A stretch of 64,000 nt of DNA from CAIMZW01 sp037130455. GTDB taxonomy: Bacteria > Actinomycetota > Actinomycetes > Nanopelagicales > Nanopelagicaceae. Shown here piece by piece: positions 16,308 to 23,746 of the stretch. Under the pieces are notes generated by a model that saw only the letters and a program-made list of their open reading frames with translations, did no database searches and had not been told where the DNA came from. The position numbers and the translations under genes are program-made. The stretch lies in the NCBI GenBank assembly GCA_037130455.1, contig JBAXSZ010000001.1, positions 71,281 to 135,280 on the forward strand, in the 5' to 3' direction. Each line of letters starts with the position of its first letter. Position 1 is the stretch's first letter.

Positions 16308-17402
16308 TCAGATCAACAAGCTTTTAATGGCGCTGGCAAAAGCCTGATATTCGGCGGCCCCAAGCAGGTGATTTTGCGCCCATTGGCGCCCTTGTTCGCG
16401 AATGGCAACGATTTCACCTGGGTGATTTTCCCATTGAATCAGTTGCCTAGCCACAGAATTTGCAAGTTGCTCATTTTCGCCCAAGGCGATCACTCCACCC
16501 TGACTTTCTTCTACTAGTGCCACGCATCGAGGAAGTGAGCTAGATATCGTCGCAAGTCCTGCTGCAAGGTATTCATACAACTTGCTGGGGATCGCATCCT
16601 GAAAGGCAGGAGTCTGATCTAAAAGTGAAAGACCAACCCATGCTCCTTCGGCATATTTCCACGATTTAGCGGGTGGTAACTTTCCATGAAAATGTACTCG
16701 GTCGCGAGCTGGGCTGGATTCCAACCAGGAGTTGGTAAAACTTTGGTCAGCAGGAGCAATGGCACCAATAATGTCGAAGGTCCAATTGGGTGAGAGCTCG
16801 GCGCTCTTGAGCATCGTATGGAGCCCTCGTGATGCTCGGACATCGCCAATGTAAATTGCTCTTGGCGTTTGCGCCATTTCCCCGCTCGGGGTGATCAAAT
16901 CAAGATCGGGAAGATTTCGAATCACGATGCGACGCTTCGCCGTTAAGGGTGGAACGTGCTGGTCGGCAACTGAAGTCAGGTGCGCATTGCGTGCAGCAGA
17001 TGTGGCACCCAGCGCAATGGCTTGTGCGATCCACCCGATTAATCCTTTGGACCAAGCCCGATCCTTAAGCAGGCGCAAATAATCTTCGTGGACATCCGCT
17101 ACTAACTTTTGACCTCGAAGTTTAGTTATGAAAAAAGTGGTGACAAGTAGATCTGGAGCAATAACAATTACAACTTTCCCCGAAGTTCGCAATGGAAGAG
17201 TGAGATCTCGTAGTACTCGTGCGGCAAAACCTCTTCCGCCAGGAGCGCGATGAAATTCAACTTTTTCAGGTGCATCCGTTGCTGCTCCCAATGCCCATAC
17301 TTCAACAGAAAGCCCCGATTTTATTAGCGCCGCGCAGAGTCGGTGGAGTCTGGCATCGCTGACATTATCTGCCGAAGAAATCAGCGAGACATCAGTCATC
17401 AC
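16308..17402 (-). CDS. Glycosyltransferase, GT4-like
   Basis: This 364-residue GT-B glycosyltransferase has an N-terminal domain with VIVIAPDLLVTTFFIT and LVADVHEDYLRL, and a C-terminal domain with AIYIGDVRASRGLHTMLKSA, HFHGKLPPAKSWKYAEGAWVGLSLL and IPSKLYEYLAAGLATISS. The last contains the conserved nucleotide-sugar-binding Glu. Its ATG overlaps the ABC transporter ATPase stop by four bases, so it belongs to the exporter operon and probably extends the polymer that is exported. Sugar specificity is unknown. Confidence 0.86.
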   Translation of the reverse strand: MMTDVSLISSADNVSDARLHRLCAALIKSGLSVEVWALGAATDAPEKVEFHRAPGGRGFAARVLRDLTLPLRTSGKVVIVIAPDLLVTTFFITKLRGQKLVADVHEDYLRLLKDRAWSKGLIGWIAQAIALGATSAARNAHLTSVADQHVPPLTAKRRIVIRNLPDLDLITPSGEMAQTPRAIYIGDVRASRGLHTMLKSAELSPNWTFDIIGAIAPADQSFTNSWLESSPARDRVHFHGKLPPAKSWKYAEGAWVGLSLLDQTPAFQDAIPSKLYEYLAAGLATISSSLPRCVALVEESQGGVIALGENEQLANSVARQLIQWENHPGEIVAIREQGRQWAQNHLLGAAEYQAFASAIKSLLI

Positions 17403-18178
17403 ATATCCTCAAGATTTGAAGGAAGCGTTCCGACTTTTAGGAATTTTAAATATTCGTCAACGATAGCCTCCGGATTCCCTTTCGAAAGCATGGTTCCTTT
17501 GTGCAGCCAAATCGCCGAATCGCACAAATCATTAACTGTTTGAAGCGCGTGGGAGACGATGACGATTGTCCGAGCCTCTGCACATAATTCGCGCATTCGG
17601 TTAAAAGACTTTTCTTTAAATGCGGCGTCGCCGGCAGATAAAGCTTCATCTAGAAGCAAAATATCCGGAGTCATATTGACCGCAACCGAGAAGGCGACTC
17701 GCCCGTACATTCCCGAAGAATAAGTCCGCACTGGCATATCTATAAAGCCATCAGGCAGCGCTGCAAAATCCGATATCTCCTCAGTTTTTGATTCGATCTC
17801 TGCTCGAGACATTCCCGAAGCAAGGCCACCCAAGATGATGTTGTCACGACCAGAAAGAGCAGGATTAAATCCGACGCCGAGCGCAAGCAAGGTGGAGATC
17901 TTTCCATTAACCGTAATCCGACCTTCGGTCGGCGGCAAAATTCCAGCGATTGCCCGCATCAAAGTAGATTTACCTGCGCCATTTGCACCAACAATGCCTA
18001 GAACTGAACCATGTGGAATATCAAGTGTTAAATGTTTTACTGCTTCTACAACCCGCATGCGAACTTTTTCGCCTTTGCTGGCGCGCATGACAGCATTTTT
18101 CAGCGTCTTTTTAGTATCCACATTGATCTTATATTTAATGGAAAGATCTTCAATTCGCACTGCCAATTCCTCTGGCAT
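17399..18178 (-). CDS. Polysaccharide ABC exporter ATP-binding subunit (Wzt/TagH-like)
   Basis: This 259-residue ATPase carries a Walker A motif (GIVGANGAGKSTLMRAIAG), a signature segment (RTYSSGMYGRVAFSVAV), Walker B (PDILLLDEALSAGDAAF) and the switch His in IVIVSHAL. The GRDNIILGGLASGMSRAEIE stretch is typical of O-antigen and teichoic-acid exporters. It ends without the C-terminal carbohydrate-binding domain of some Wzt proteins. ATG 18178 was chosen because it lies 13 bases after the permease stop with a GGAG site; the longer frame to 18271 would overlap the permease. It energises export of a lipid-linked glycan. Confidence 0.93.
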   Translation of the reverse strand: MPEELAVRIEDLSIKYKINVDTKKTLKNAVMRASKGEKVRMRVVEAVKHLTLDIPHGSVLGIVGANGAGKSTLMRAIAGILPPTEGRITVNGKISTLLALGVGFNPALSGRDNIILGGLASGMSRAEIESKTEEISDFAALPDGFIDMPVRTYSSGMYGRVAFSVAVNMTPDILLLDEALSAGDAAFKEKSFNRMRELCAEARTIVIVSHALQTVNDLCDSAIWLHKGTMLSKGNPEAIVDEYLKFLKVGTLPSNLEDM

Positions 18179-18191
18179 CTGCTCCGCTTTG

Positions 18192-19076
18192 TTAAATTCG
18201 GACCGCAAAGTCGCGCTCCCTTGATATGAAAAAATATCCACCGATGAGAACTGCAAGCAGAGCCCAGGCAATGCAACCGATGATTTCTGCCAGTGCAGGC
18301 GACTTTCCAGAAATCCATACTTCTGAAGTCGCAGACAAAGTTGGCCCCAGCGGATTTATAAATAGAAAAATTCGGTGCCAACCATGAAGAATTTCTGGTC
18401 GCCATAAAACCGGTGAAGAGTACAACCAGATTCGGGTGATGTAACTCAGTAACTTATTGGTATCGCGGAAGTAGACATTCATGGTGGCAAAAAGTAGGCC
18501 TAGGCCAAATCCAGTAATTCCGACGCAGACAATGATGAAGGGCGCCCAGAGATAGGTAAAACTTAAACCAGGGATTTGAGTATGCGGGAAGAATAATTTG
18601 CCTACCAAGACAACAAATGCGTAAACCGGCAATGTTGGTAAGAAAGCCCAGAATGCGCTGATGGCACTTGAAAGAGGTAGCAAGGCTCTGGGGAAGGCTT
18701 GGTTTAAAATTAATCTGCCGCCAGCAGTGATGGAGAGAGCGCCGCCATTGATGCAATTTGAGGCAAAATAGAAGGTAAAGAGCTCAATTAAAATGTGAGC
18801 CAGGGTTGACAGGCCGGAGGTCTTACTGGCGCCACTTCGAATCACCGTTACCAGCAAGAAATAGACCATTGCTAATAACAGTGGGTTGAGCACCAACCAG
18901 ACCTTGCCTAGTTTGGAATCGAGGTATTCGGCCTTATCGGCGAATCGGGAGAGTTCGATGGCAAAGGCGCGACGACGCCAAAATTCCCGAAGGTAAGGAA
19001 TCATCGGAGGAAGTGAGGCCCGATGGGGCTCAAAAACCTGGATGCGCGGCGCGAAATTCTCTTTAGGGCTGGCCAT
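18192..19076 (-). CDS. Polysaccharide ABC exporter permease (Wzm/TagG-like, ABC-2 type)
   Basis: This 294-residue membrane subunit belongs to the ABC-2 family. The N-terminal FWRRRAFAIELSRFADKAEY plus LGKVWLVLNPLLLAMVYFLL is the typical cytoplasmic interface helix and first membrane segment. About six transmembrane helices follow, with a conserved RDTNKLLSYITRIWLYSSPV near the end. It pairs with the ATPase encoded directly downstream. In mycobacteria a homologous pair exports the cell-wall galactan. The neighbouring diacetamido-uronate genes suggest an anionic polymer here instead, but this is inference. Confidence 0.92.
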   Translation of the reverse strand: MASPKENFAPRIQVFEPHRASLPPMIPYLREFWRRRAFAIELSRFADKAEYLDSKLGKVWLVLNPLLLAMVYFLLVTVIRSGASKTSGLSTLAHILIELFTFYFASNCINGGALSITAGGRLILNQAFPRALLPLSSAISAFWAFLPTLPVYAFVVLVGKLFFPHTQIPGLSFTYLWAPFIIVCVGITGFGLGLLFATMNVYFRDTNKLLSYITRIWLYSSPVLWRPEILHGWHRIFLFINPLGPTLSATSEVWISGKSPALAEIIGCIAWALLAVLIGGYFFISRERDFAVRI

Positions 19077-19218
19077 GATGGGCTAAGTCTGCCATCTAAA
19101 CGGCTGTGGATTACACATAAACGGTTAAAGCACTGAATGGATCTGTCGTTTCCAGCCAACATTGCCATCGTACTGACCGATTCGGTCAGAAAATATCGAT
19201 TCTTAACGAAAGGCAACA

Positions 19219-19638
19219 ATGAATATCGGCAAAAAGAATAAATACGCCAAAGCACTAATCACATCTGCGTTATTGGGCTCACTGCTTGGCTCTGGAGCGA
19301 TTGCTCAGGCGGCAATGCCAGAACCCCTTCCTGCGGTTCCTGCTGTTCCTGTCGTGGCTCCAGTGGCTCCAGTGGCTCCTGAAGCAGCGACAGTGGTCCC
19401 AGTTCCGACCAAACCAGTGGCTGTGAAAAAGACGGCGAAGAGGAAAGCGAGCAGCGCCGCCCGAAAAACCATAAGGAAGCCCCGCGCGAAGAAGGTCTCT
19501 CTAGGGAGCAAAATCAAAAGCGCCCTGAAATCAATCGCCACCCCTGCCGCCAAAACCAAGCGTGCAAATTCAACTAGCGCGGCAACAAAGCGAACTGCCG
19601 TCAAAAAGCGAGTGCGCCGAGTAAGAGCTCGACTCTAA
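19219..19638 (+). CDS. Secreted, proline/alanine then lysine/arginine-rich protein
   Basis: This 139-residue protein has three zones. A signal peptide (basic start, hydrophobic ALITSALLGSLLGSGAIA, AQAA at about residue 32) is followed by a Pro/Ala/Val linker to about residue 66 with repeats of VPAVP and APVAP. A highly basic tail (KKTAKRK, RKPRAKK, KKRVRRVRARL) runs to the end. The tail resembles histone H1-like or cell-wall-binding low-complexity proteins, but the signal peptide points outside the membrane, where it could bind anionic polymers. GAAAGG before the ATG is the ribosome binding site. No known family was recognised. Confidence 0.7.
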   Translation: MNIGKKNKYAKALITSALLGSLLGSGAIAQAAMPEPLPAVPAVPVVAPVAPVAPEAATVVPVPTKPVAVKKTAKRKASSAARKTIRKPRAKKVSLGSKIKSALKSIATPAAKTKRANSTSAATKRTAVKKRVRRVRARL

Positions 19639-19646
19639 AACCCCGA

Positions 19647-19701
19647 GAGGTAAAAGTGAGGGTGGAAAATTTCGCGTGGGTCTATCCCTCACTCTTATCT
19701 C
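19647..19701. terminator. Long hairpin after the basic secreted protein
   Basis: The arms at 19647-19662 and 19686-19701 pair over 16 positions with one G-U and one A-C exception, closing a 23-base loop. The stem end contains GTGAGGG/CCCTCAC. There is no U-tract behind it. It may be a terminator, an mRNA-stabilising structure or part of a small RNA between this gene and the hibernation-factor gene. Confidence 0.45.
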
Positions 19702-19877
19702 CCAGGTTTCACATGAATTTTCAAGTTAGTCCCGATTCAATCAAAGAATTCGATTAATCCAACTGATTCAAAGAAGTGATAAAGATTGCTTGTGTTAACC
19801 GGGTACCGAGAACTCTTGTAGCGAGTATTCTCAAGGAGTAACTTGTTTAGTGGCACGGATATTAGAGAGGGAATTTC

Positions 19878-20222
19878 ATGGACATCGTCATTCATTCCAG
19901 AAACGCTCAACTAGCCGAAGATTTTCGGGGAATAGCCACAGAGAAATTAAATTCGTTAAATCGATTTAGCGTTGTTGTAGAAGGAATTAAGGTGGAGGTG
20001 ATTCACGAAGCAAATCCACATTTTGGAAAAGCTTCTCATTCGGTCACGTTAACAACCCATGGCAGTGGACCTTTTCTACGTTCCGATGGCCAAGCTTTCA
20101 ATGATGTTGCAGCTTTCGATCTGGCCGTTAAAAGTTTAGAGTTGCAACTTCGAAAAGCTCATGAGCGGGCCAAAGAGTATGTCCATGACACGCTCCGACA
20201 TAAAGACGTTGTTGGCGAATAG
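19878..20222 (+). CDS. hpf: Ribosome hibernation promoting factor, short form
   Basis: This 114-residue HPF/YfiA-family protein binds the 30S subunit at the decoding and tRNA sites and silences ribosomes under stress. MDIVIHSRNAQLAEDFR opens the conserved beta-alpha-beta fold. LKVEV-like GIKVEVIHEANP and DVAAFDLAVKSLELQLRKAHERAKEY (second half) complete it. It stops after this domain, whereas the usual actinobacterial long HPF carries a C-terminal dimerisation domain and is about twice as long. A GAGAGGGA ribosome binding site precedes the ATG. A long leader of more than 200 bases holds imperfect hairpins. Confidence 0.87.
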   Translation: MDIVIHSRNAQLAEDFRGIATEKLNSLNRFSVVVEGIKVEVIHEANPHFGKASHSVTLTTHGSGPFLRSDGQAFNDVAAFDLAVKSLELQLRKAHERAKEYVHDTLRHKDVVGE

Positions 20223-20230
20223 CTTTTTTC

Positions 20231-20980
20231 TTAGCGTAATATCTTCGGCAAGGCACTAAGGACATCTGTTGCGACTACAGGGCCAGATTTTTCTGCCGCT
20301 AATTTTCCAGCCAATCCATGGGCCTTAATGGCTTTTAAAGCTACTTTCGCTGCGTCTTCAAAGTTGGTGGGGCGCCATGCCGCCATCATGGAGGCCATCA
20401 ACCCAGCCAATATATCGCCAGTACCTGCGCTGGCCAGCTCTTTCCCACCATTCCTATCAACTTCCAGAAATCCAGATGGAGTCGCCACAATTGTTCCTGG
20501 CCCTTTGAGAACCACAATCGCATTTAATTCACTGGCCATTTTTTGTGCCGTAGCTTTACGATCTTTAACCAAGTACCCCAATTTTTCGGCTTCCCCTTCA
20601 TGAGGAGTGATAATGGTGATCCCTTCATGAACAATATTTGTCATAGATAAAGCAGATCCATCCAAAACTACTATTGGCGACTTCGGTAATCGCAATATTT
20701 CAGGAGCACCCGAACCAATTACCCAGGCATCACATTTATCAGAATCCAGATCAGAGATCGGGACAACATCGGGGTAGGCCTGAAGGACTAGTTGCGTGGG
20801 GAAAGGGTATTGAGAAAAATATTTTACGTATCCGGCCCCACCGCGTCTTGCTCCACCTACGGAAAGGACCGCTGCGCCGGGAAAATTTTCCGATCCAGCA
20901 ATTACGCCAACGACGCCTCTGGAATATTTATGTGCATCAATAGGCAGCTCTGGAAGATAAGGATCAAAATTATTGGGCAT
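20231..20980 (-). CDS. nnrD: ADP-dependent NAD(P)H-hydrate dehydratase
   Basis: This enzyme repairs hydrated NAD(P)H (NADHX/NADPHX) back to the active cofactor using ADP. The 249-residue protein matches the C-terminal YjeF/carbohydrate-kinase-like domain: VIAGSENFPGAAVLSV, ITIITPHEGEAEKLG, VVLKGPGTIVATP and LASAGTGDILAGLMASM, where the Asp in GTGD is the catalytic base. The N-terminal NAD(P)HX epimerase domain found fused in many bacteria is absent, so the epimerase must be elsewhere. A minus-strand -10-like TATCAT five bases before the ATG suggests a leaderless transcript. Confidence 0.92.
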   Translation of the reverse strand: MPNNFDPYLPELPIDAHKYSRGVVGVIAGSENFPGAAVLSVGGARRGGAGYVKYFSQYPFPTQLVLQAYPDVVPISDLDSDKCDAWVIGSGAPEILRLPKSPIVVLDGSALSMTNIVHEGITIITPHEGEAEKLGYLVKDRKATAQKMASELNAIVVLKGPGTIVATPSGFLEVDRNGGKELASAGTGDILAGLMASMMAAWRPTNFEDAAKVALKAIKAHGLAGKLAAEKSGPVVATDVLSALPKILR

Positions 20981-21018
20981 GGTTAATGATAGTGAGGTGA
21001 AAAAAAGTTAGGAAAAGG

Positions 21019-21053
21019 AAAAAGAGTTCGGCCACGAAGGCAAACCGAACTCT
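21019..21053 (-). terminator. Rho-independent terminator of the Ala/Lys-rich secreted protein gene
   Basis: Read on the minus strand, AGAGTTCGG (21053-21045) pairs with CCGAACTCT (21031-21023) over nine perfect base pairs and is followed by a run of T (complement of the A-run 21019-21023). It stops transcription coming from the gene at 21099-21686 before nnrD. Confidence 0.8.
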
Positions 21054-21098
21054 TCATCCTTTGAATGAACGTCAGGGGGCGACGGTCATTGATCTACA

Positions 21099-21686
21099 TT
21101 ATTTGGTTGCGATTGCTGATTGAAATGCGGTGAGTGCGCTTGAAACTGCATTCTTATGTGCTGTCTTGGCAGCTTCCAATGCGACCATAAGTTTTGATCG
21201 AGCTTGATCCATTGCAGTTTTGGAGTCTGCGATCGCGGCAGCAATACTGCTTTTTTCACTGGCCAAAATGGTGGTCACTGAACTTTGAAACTCACGTTTT
21301 GCTAAGTCAATGGCTGCAGTTTTGGCCGCCTTATCCGTTAACGCCTGCGCTTTTAGCAGTTGGCTATCTCGAAGGGTTTTGGCAGCGGTAACTGCATTGA
21401 GTCGAACCGTTTTGGCAGTTCCTACGGCTTGGATTCGCTTCGTTCCAACTGCAGCCGTTTCCGAGACGAAAACCGCTTTCGCATCGGCCACGGCCTTGTC
21501 CAAAAGTGATTTCGCCCCATTCTTTGCTTGGTTGAGAACAACTTTTGCTGCTTCACGAGTGGCGCTTTGCGCAACTTTGGTTGGACTTGAGGCTTGTCCA
21601 TCAGCCGCTTGGGCCATGGATGGCACCCCAGTTGCAACAAGTGCAACCGCGAAAGTGGCGATAGCGGCTTTTCTGGTTAATCTCAT
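21099..21686 (-). CDS. Secreted Ala/Lys-rich helical protein, unknown function
   Basis: This 195-residue protein begins with a signal peptide (MRLTRKAAIATFAVALVATG, then SMAQA). The mature part is strongly Ala/Lys/Ser/Thr-rich with heptad-like spacing (for example AAKVVLNQAKNGAKSLLDKA and TAKTVRLNAVTAAKTLRDSQ), so it should be almost entirely alpha-helical, probably a long coiled coil or helical bundle. No cysteines or catalytic motifs were seen. The ATG at 21686 was chosen so the signal peptide is N-terminal; the upstream frame adds only 14 unsupported residues. It has its own terminator. Localisation in the cell wall is likely but inferred. Confidence 0.72.
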   Translation of the reverse strand: MRLTRKAAIATFAVALVATGVPSMAQAADGQASSPTKVAQSATREAAKVVLNQAKNGAKSLLDKAVADAKAVFVSETAAVGTKRIQAVGTAKTVRLNAVTAAKTLRDSQLLKAQALTDKAAKTAAIDLAKREFQSSVTTILASEKSSIAAAIADSKTAMDQARSKLMVALEAAKTAHKNAVSSALTAFQSAIATK

Positions 21687-21935
21687 TTCTAGCTCTTTTC
21701 TGTGAGGAGAACCGTTTGGATGTTGCACCGTAAATGTATTTTCTTTGTGAGCATAAATATGGACCTCGATCTTGCGAATAACCTAAGACGAGTCTGGAAA
21801 TTAACTGGGAGTTTGGAATCGATTCAAAGTTGCAACTCAATGAGAGCCAGCACTACGAAATGGGAAAATTGCGCTCAATTCCTAACTTTCCGGCTGCATT
21901 AGGTCTACTGTGACCGAAACAACAAAGGAGATTTT

Positions 21936-22106
21936 ATGAAACTGCTATTCATCGATCTCAATCATCCCGCTCACTATCTGAACATTGGCGTGCTCTCGAT
22001 TTCCATCGGAAATTTGGTCATGATCGCTTCGGTAGTGGCTCTTTTTGTTTTGGCTCTGGTCCTACCATTCCCCAGCCACGACGAAGATAAGGAGTCTGGC
22101 AAATGA
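21936..22106 (+). CDS. Small membrane subunit of the cytochrome b6-like cassette
   Basis: This is a 56-residue gene. MKLLFIDLNHPAHYLNIGVL leads into one transmembrane helix (ISIGNLVMIASVVALFVLAL) and a short charged cytoplasmic tail. AAAGGAG lies seven bases before the ATG. The stop overlaps the start of the cytochrome b gene by four bases (ATGA), so it is translationally coupled and very likely an accessory subunit of the same complex. It has no visible cofactor motif of its own. Confidence 0.75.
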   Translation: MKLLFIDLNHPAHYLNIGVLSISIGNLVMIASVVALFVLALVLPFPSHDEDKESGK

Positions 22107-22735
22107 GTGAGCATAAGACGATGTGGACGACCCGAGTTCGCAAAGCGACTCTAGAGAAGTATCAACCAACGGACATTTTGCCCGATCAGCAACCTGCCTA
22201 TGTCAGTTCATGGATTTATGTCGCAGGTGTTGCAACGATCGCGGCCTTTGTAATGCTCTTTGCCAGCGGCCTGATTTTGACGCTCGAAGGTCCCGCATGG
22301 TGGCACAACTCAAGTACCGGGCATTTCATCAACTCGATCCACCTGTGGAGTGTTGAACTTTTCTTCGTATTCATGGTGGTGCACCTATGGGGCAAATTCT
22401 GGATGGCAGCTTGGCGTGGAAAGCGCCTGATGACCTGGATAACCGGGGTGGTTTCGTTTCTAGCTTCGATCATCACTGGATTTACTGGTTACCTGATTCA
22501 AGGTAATTTCGATTCACAGTGGATCGCAACTCAAGCAAAAGATGGATTTAATGCGATGGGCATCGGTGCTTATTTCAACGCGCTCAATACTGGTCAAGCG
22601 ATGCTTCTTCACGTGTCACTACTGCCAATTGTGCTGGGGGCTATCGTCGTGTGGCATGTAATTCTGGTGCGAAAGCGCGGAGTCGTCCCGCCAATTGATT
22701 CGTCAATTGACGAAGGGAAAGGTGGCTCAAAATGA
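22103..22735 (+). CDS. Cytochrome b6-like diheme membrane protein (N-terminal cytochrome b domain only)
   Basis: This 210-residue protein has four main transmembrane helices and all four heme ligands. His80 and His94 are in helix B (13 residues between), and His170 and His185 are in helix D (14 residues between). The 14-residue spacing in helix D is the b6 type rather than the mitochondrial cytochrome b type. It lacks the C-terminal (subunit IV-like) half. No Rieske protein or cytochrome c1 is encoded nearby. It should pass electrons across the membrane between a quinol and an unknown partner. It overlaps both neighbouring genes by four bases. Confidence 0.85.
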   Translation: MSEHKTMWTTRVRKATLEKYQPTDILPDQQPAYVSSWIYVAGVATIAAFVMLFASGLILTLEGPAWWHNSSTGHFINSIHLWSVELFFVFMVVHLWGKFWMAAWRGKRLMTWITGVVSFLASIITGFTGYLIQGNFDSQWIATQAKDGFNAMGIGAYFNALNTGQAMLLHVSLLPIVLGAIVVWHVILVRKRGVVPPIDSSIDEGKGGSK

Positions 22736-23676
22736 GTACCGGATTAAAAAAATATGACCCAGCAATAAAGTGGAATGGTCCAACTCGACCTTACGATCTT
22801 GTAAAAGAGATCGTTATCGCAATACTTGTAGTGGGATTATTGGTCGTAGGGTTAGCGACGTTATTTAGCTCTCCCGATGAGCCCGCGCTTTCACTCAAGT
22901 CTTGGGCTATCGCTGAACCTGCTGATTTTGTGCAGACTGCCACTGGCGAACTTGCTGGATCCACAACCAGCGCCGGATATGGCGCACCGTACAACACTGC
23001 TGCCGAGGGTCAAGTACTTGGACCTCTGAAATTACAGAAGTGGGCGGGCGTTCGAATTCCCATCAATCCAGCAACTGACTTTGTAGTTAAGCCATTGCAA
23101 ATTTTGCCGGATGCGGCTGTAAAAACAGCGGTGGATACCTGGAGTGCGGCTAGTGCAGATCAGCAAGGCAAGTGGGCTACCGCCTATGCCGATGCCCTAG
23201 CAAAAGCTCCAAAGGAAACCAGCGTTGCAGACACTGCAAACGCATTTGGTCCAGTTCCAGCCATGGTCACATCCCTCTTAGGAATGGCCGTCAATGGTGC
23301 TCTGGATGGTGCCTTAACTACTAGCGACACAACTCTTCCTACCGATTTCACCAAGCCGATGCTCTTTATCGCAGATAGTGGAACGTACTTCCCAGATTAT
23401 GCTGGAGCCCGTCATCTCTCTGGCGACCAATGGGGAGTCATGAATGAAACCGGTTCATATCCAGGTCAATCTTGGCTCTGGCTCTTCTCATTCTGGTACC
23501 AAGTGGATCCGTTTAAGTCATCTGAAAATGCCGATACCCAGGTAATGGGATTGATGGCACTCCTCAGCTTTGCACTTATGTTCCTTCCGCTGATTCCTGG
23601 ATTGCGAAGGATTCCATTCTTGATTCCGATTCATCGCCTGATTTGGCGCCGGTGGTATCGAAGGAAAGAACAGTAA
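22732..23676 (+). CDS. Membrane-anchored partner of the cytochrome b6-like protein, unknown function
   Basis: This 314-residue protein is coupled to the cytochrome b gene by a four-base overlap. A transmembrane helix near residues 27-45 (VIAILVVGLLVVGLATLF) and a last pair of hydrophobic segments (QVMGLMALLSFALMFLPLIP and a following amphipathic stretch with RRIPFLIPIHRLIWRRW) flank a large extracytoplasmic domain of about 210 residues. The domain contains GAPYNTAAEGQVLGPLKLQK and ATDFVVKPLQILP. The latter recalls the PADP/PLEILP region of b6f subunit IV, but the similarity is too short to assign. No heme or iron-sulfur ligand motif is seen. Confidence 0.7.
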   Translation: MSTGLKKYDPAIKWNGPTRPYDLVKEIVIAILVVGLLVVGLATLFSSPDEPALSLKSWAIAEPADFVQTATGELAGSTTSAGYGAPYNTAAEGQVLGPLKLQKWAGVRIPINPATDFVVKPLQILPDAAVKTAVDTWSAASADQQGKWATAYADALAKAPKETSVADTANAFGPVPAMVTSLLGMAVNGALDGALTTSDTTLPTDFTKPMLFIADSGTYFPDYAGARHLSGDQWGVMNETGSYPGQSWLWLFSFWYQVDPFKSSENADTQVMGLMALLSFALMFLPLIPGLRRIPFLIPIHRLIWRRWYRRKEQ

Positions 23677-23703
23677 TTTTGTAAATAAGTAATATGTTTG
23701 AAG

Positions 23704-23740
23704 AGAATAGGGGTCTTTTCGAGGGCCCCTATTCTAAACT
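23704..23740 (+). promoter_or_regulatory. Hairpin plus -10 element between two transcription units
   Basis: AGAATAGGGG (23704-23713) pairs perfectly with CCCCTATTCT (23726-23735), giving a ten-base stem that probably ends the cytochrome b operon although no U-tract follows. TAAACT at 23735-23740 starts at the last stem base, and six bases later comes the ATG at 23747. The next gene is therefore probably leaderless and its promoter is embedded in the hairpin. Confidence 0.5.
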
Positions 23741-23746
23741 CTAAGC

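Noticed and set aside
19305..19604. Antisense 99-codon Ala-rich frame opposite the basic secreted protein
   Set aside because: It is the mirror of a Lys/Arg/Pro-rich sense gene (Ala/Val/Leu-rich shadow), has no ribosome binding site, and the sense gene has signal peptide and binding site.
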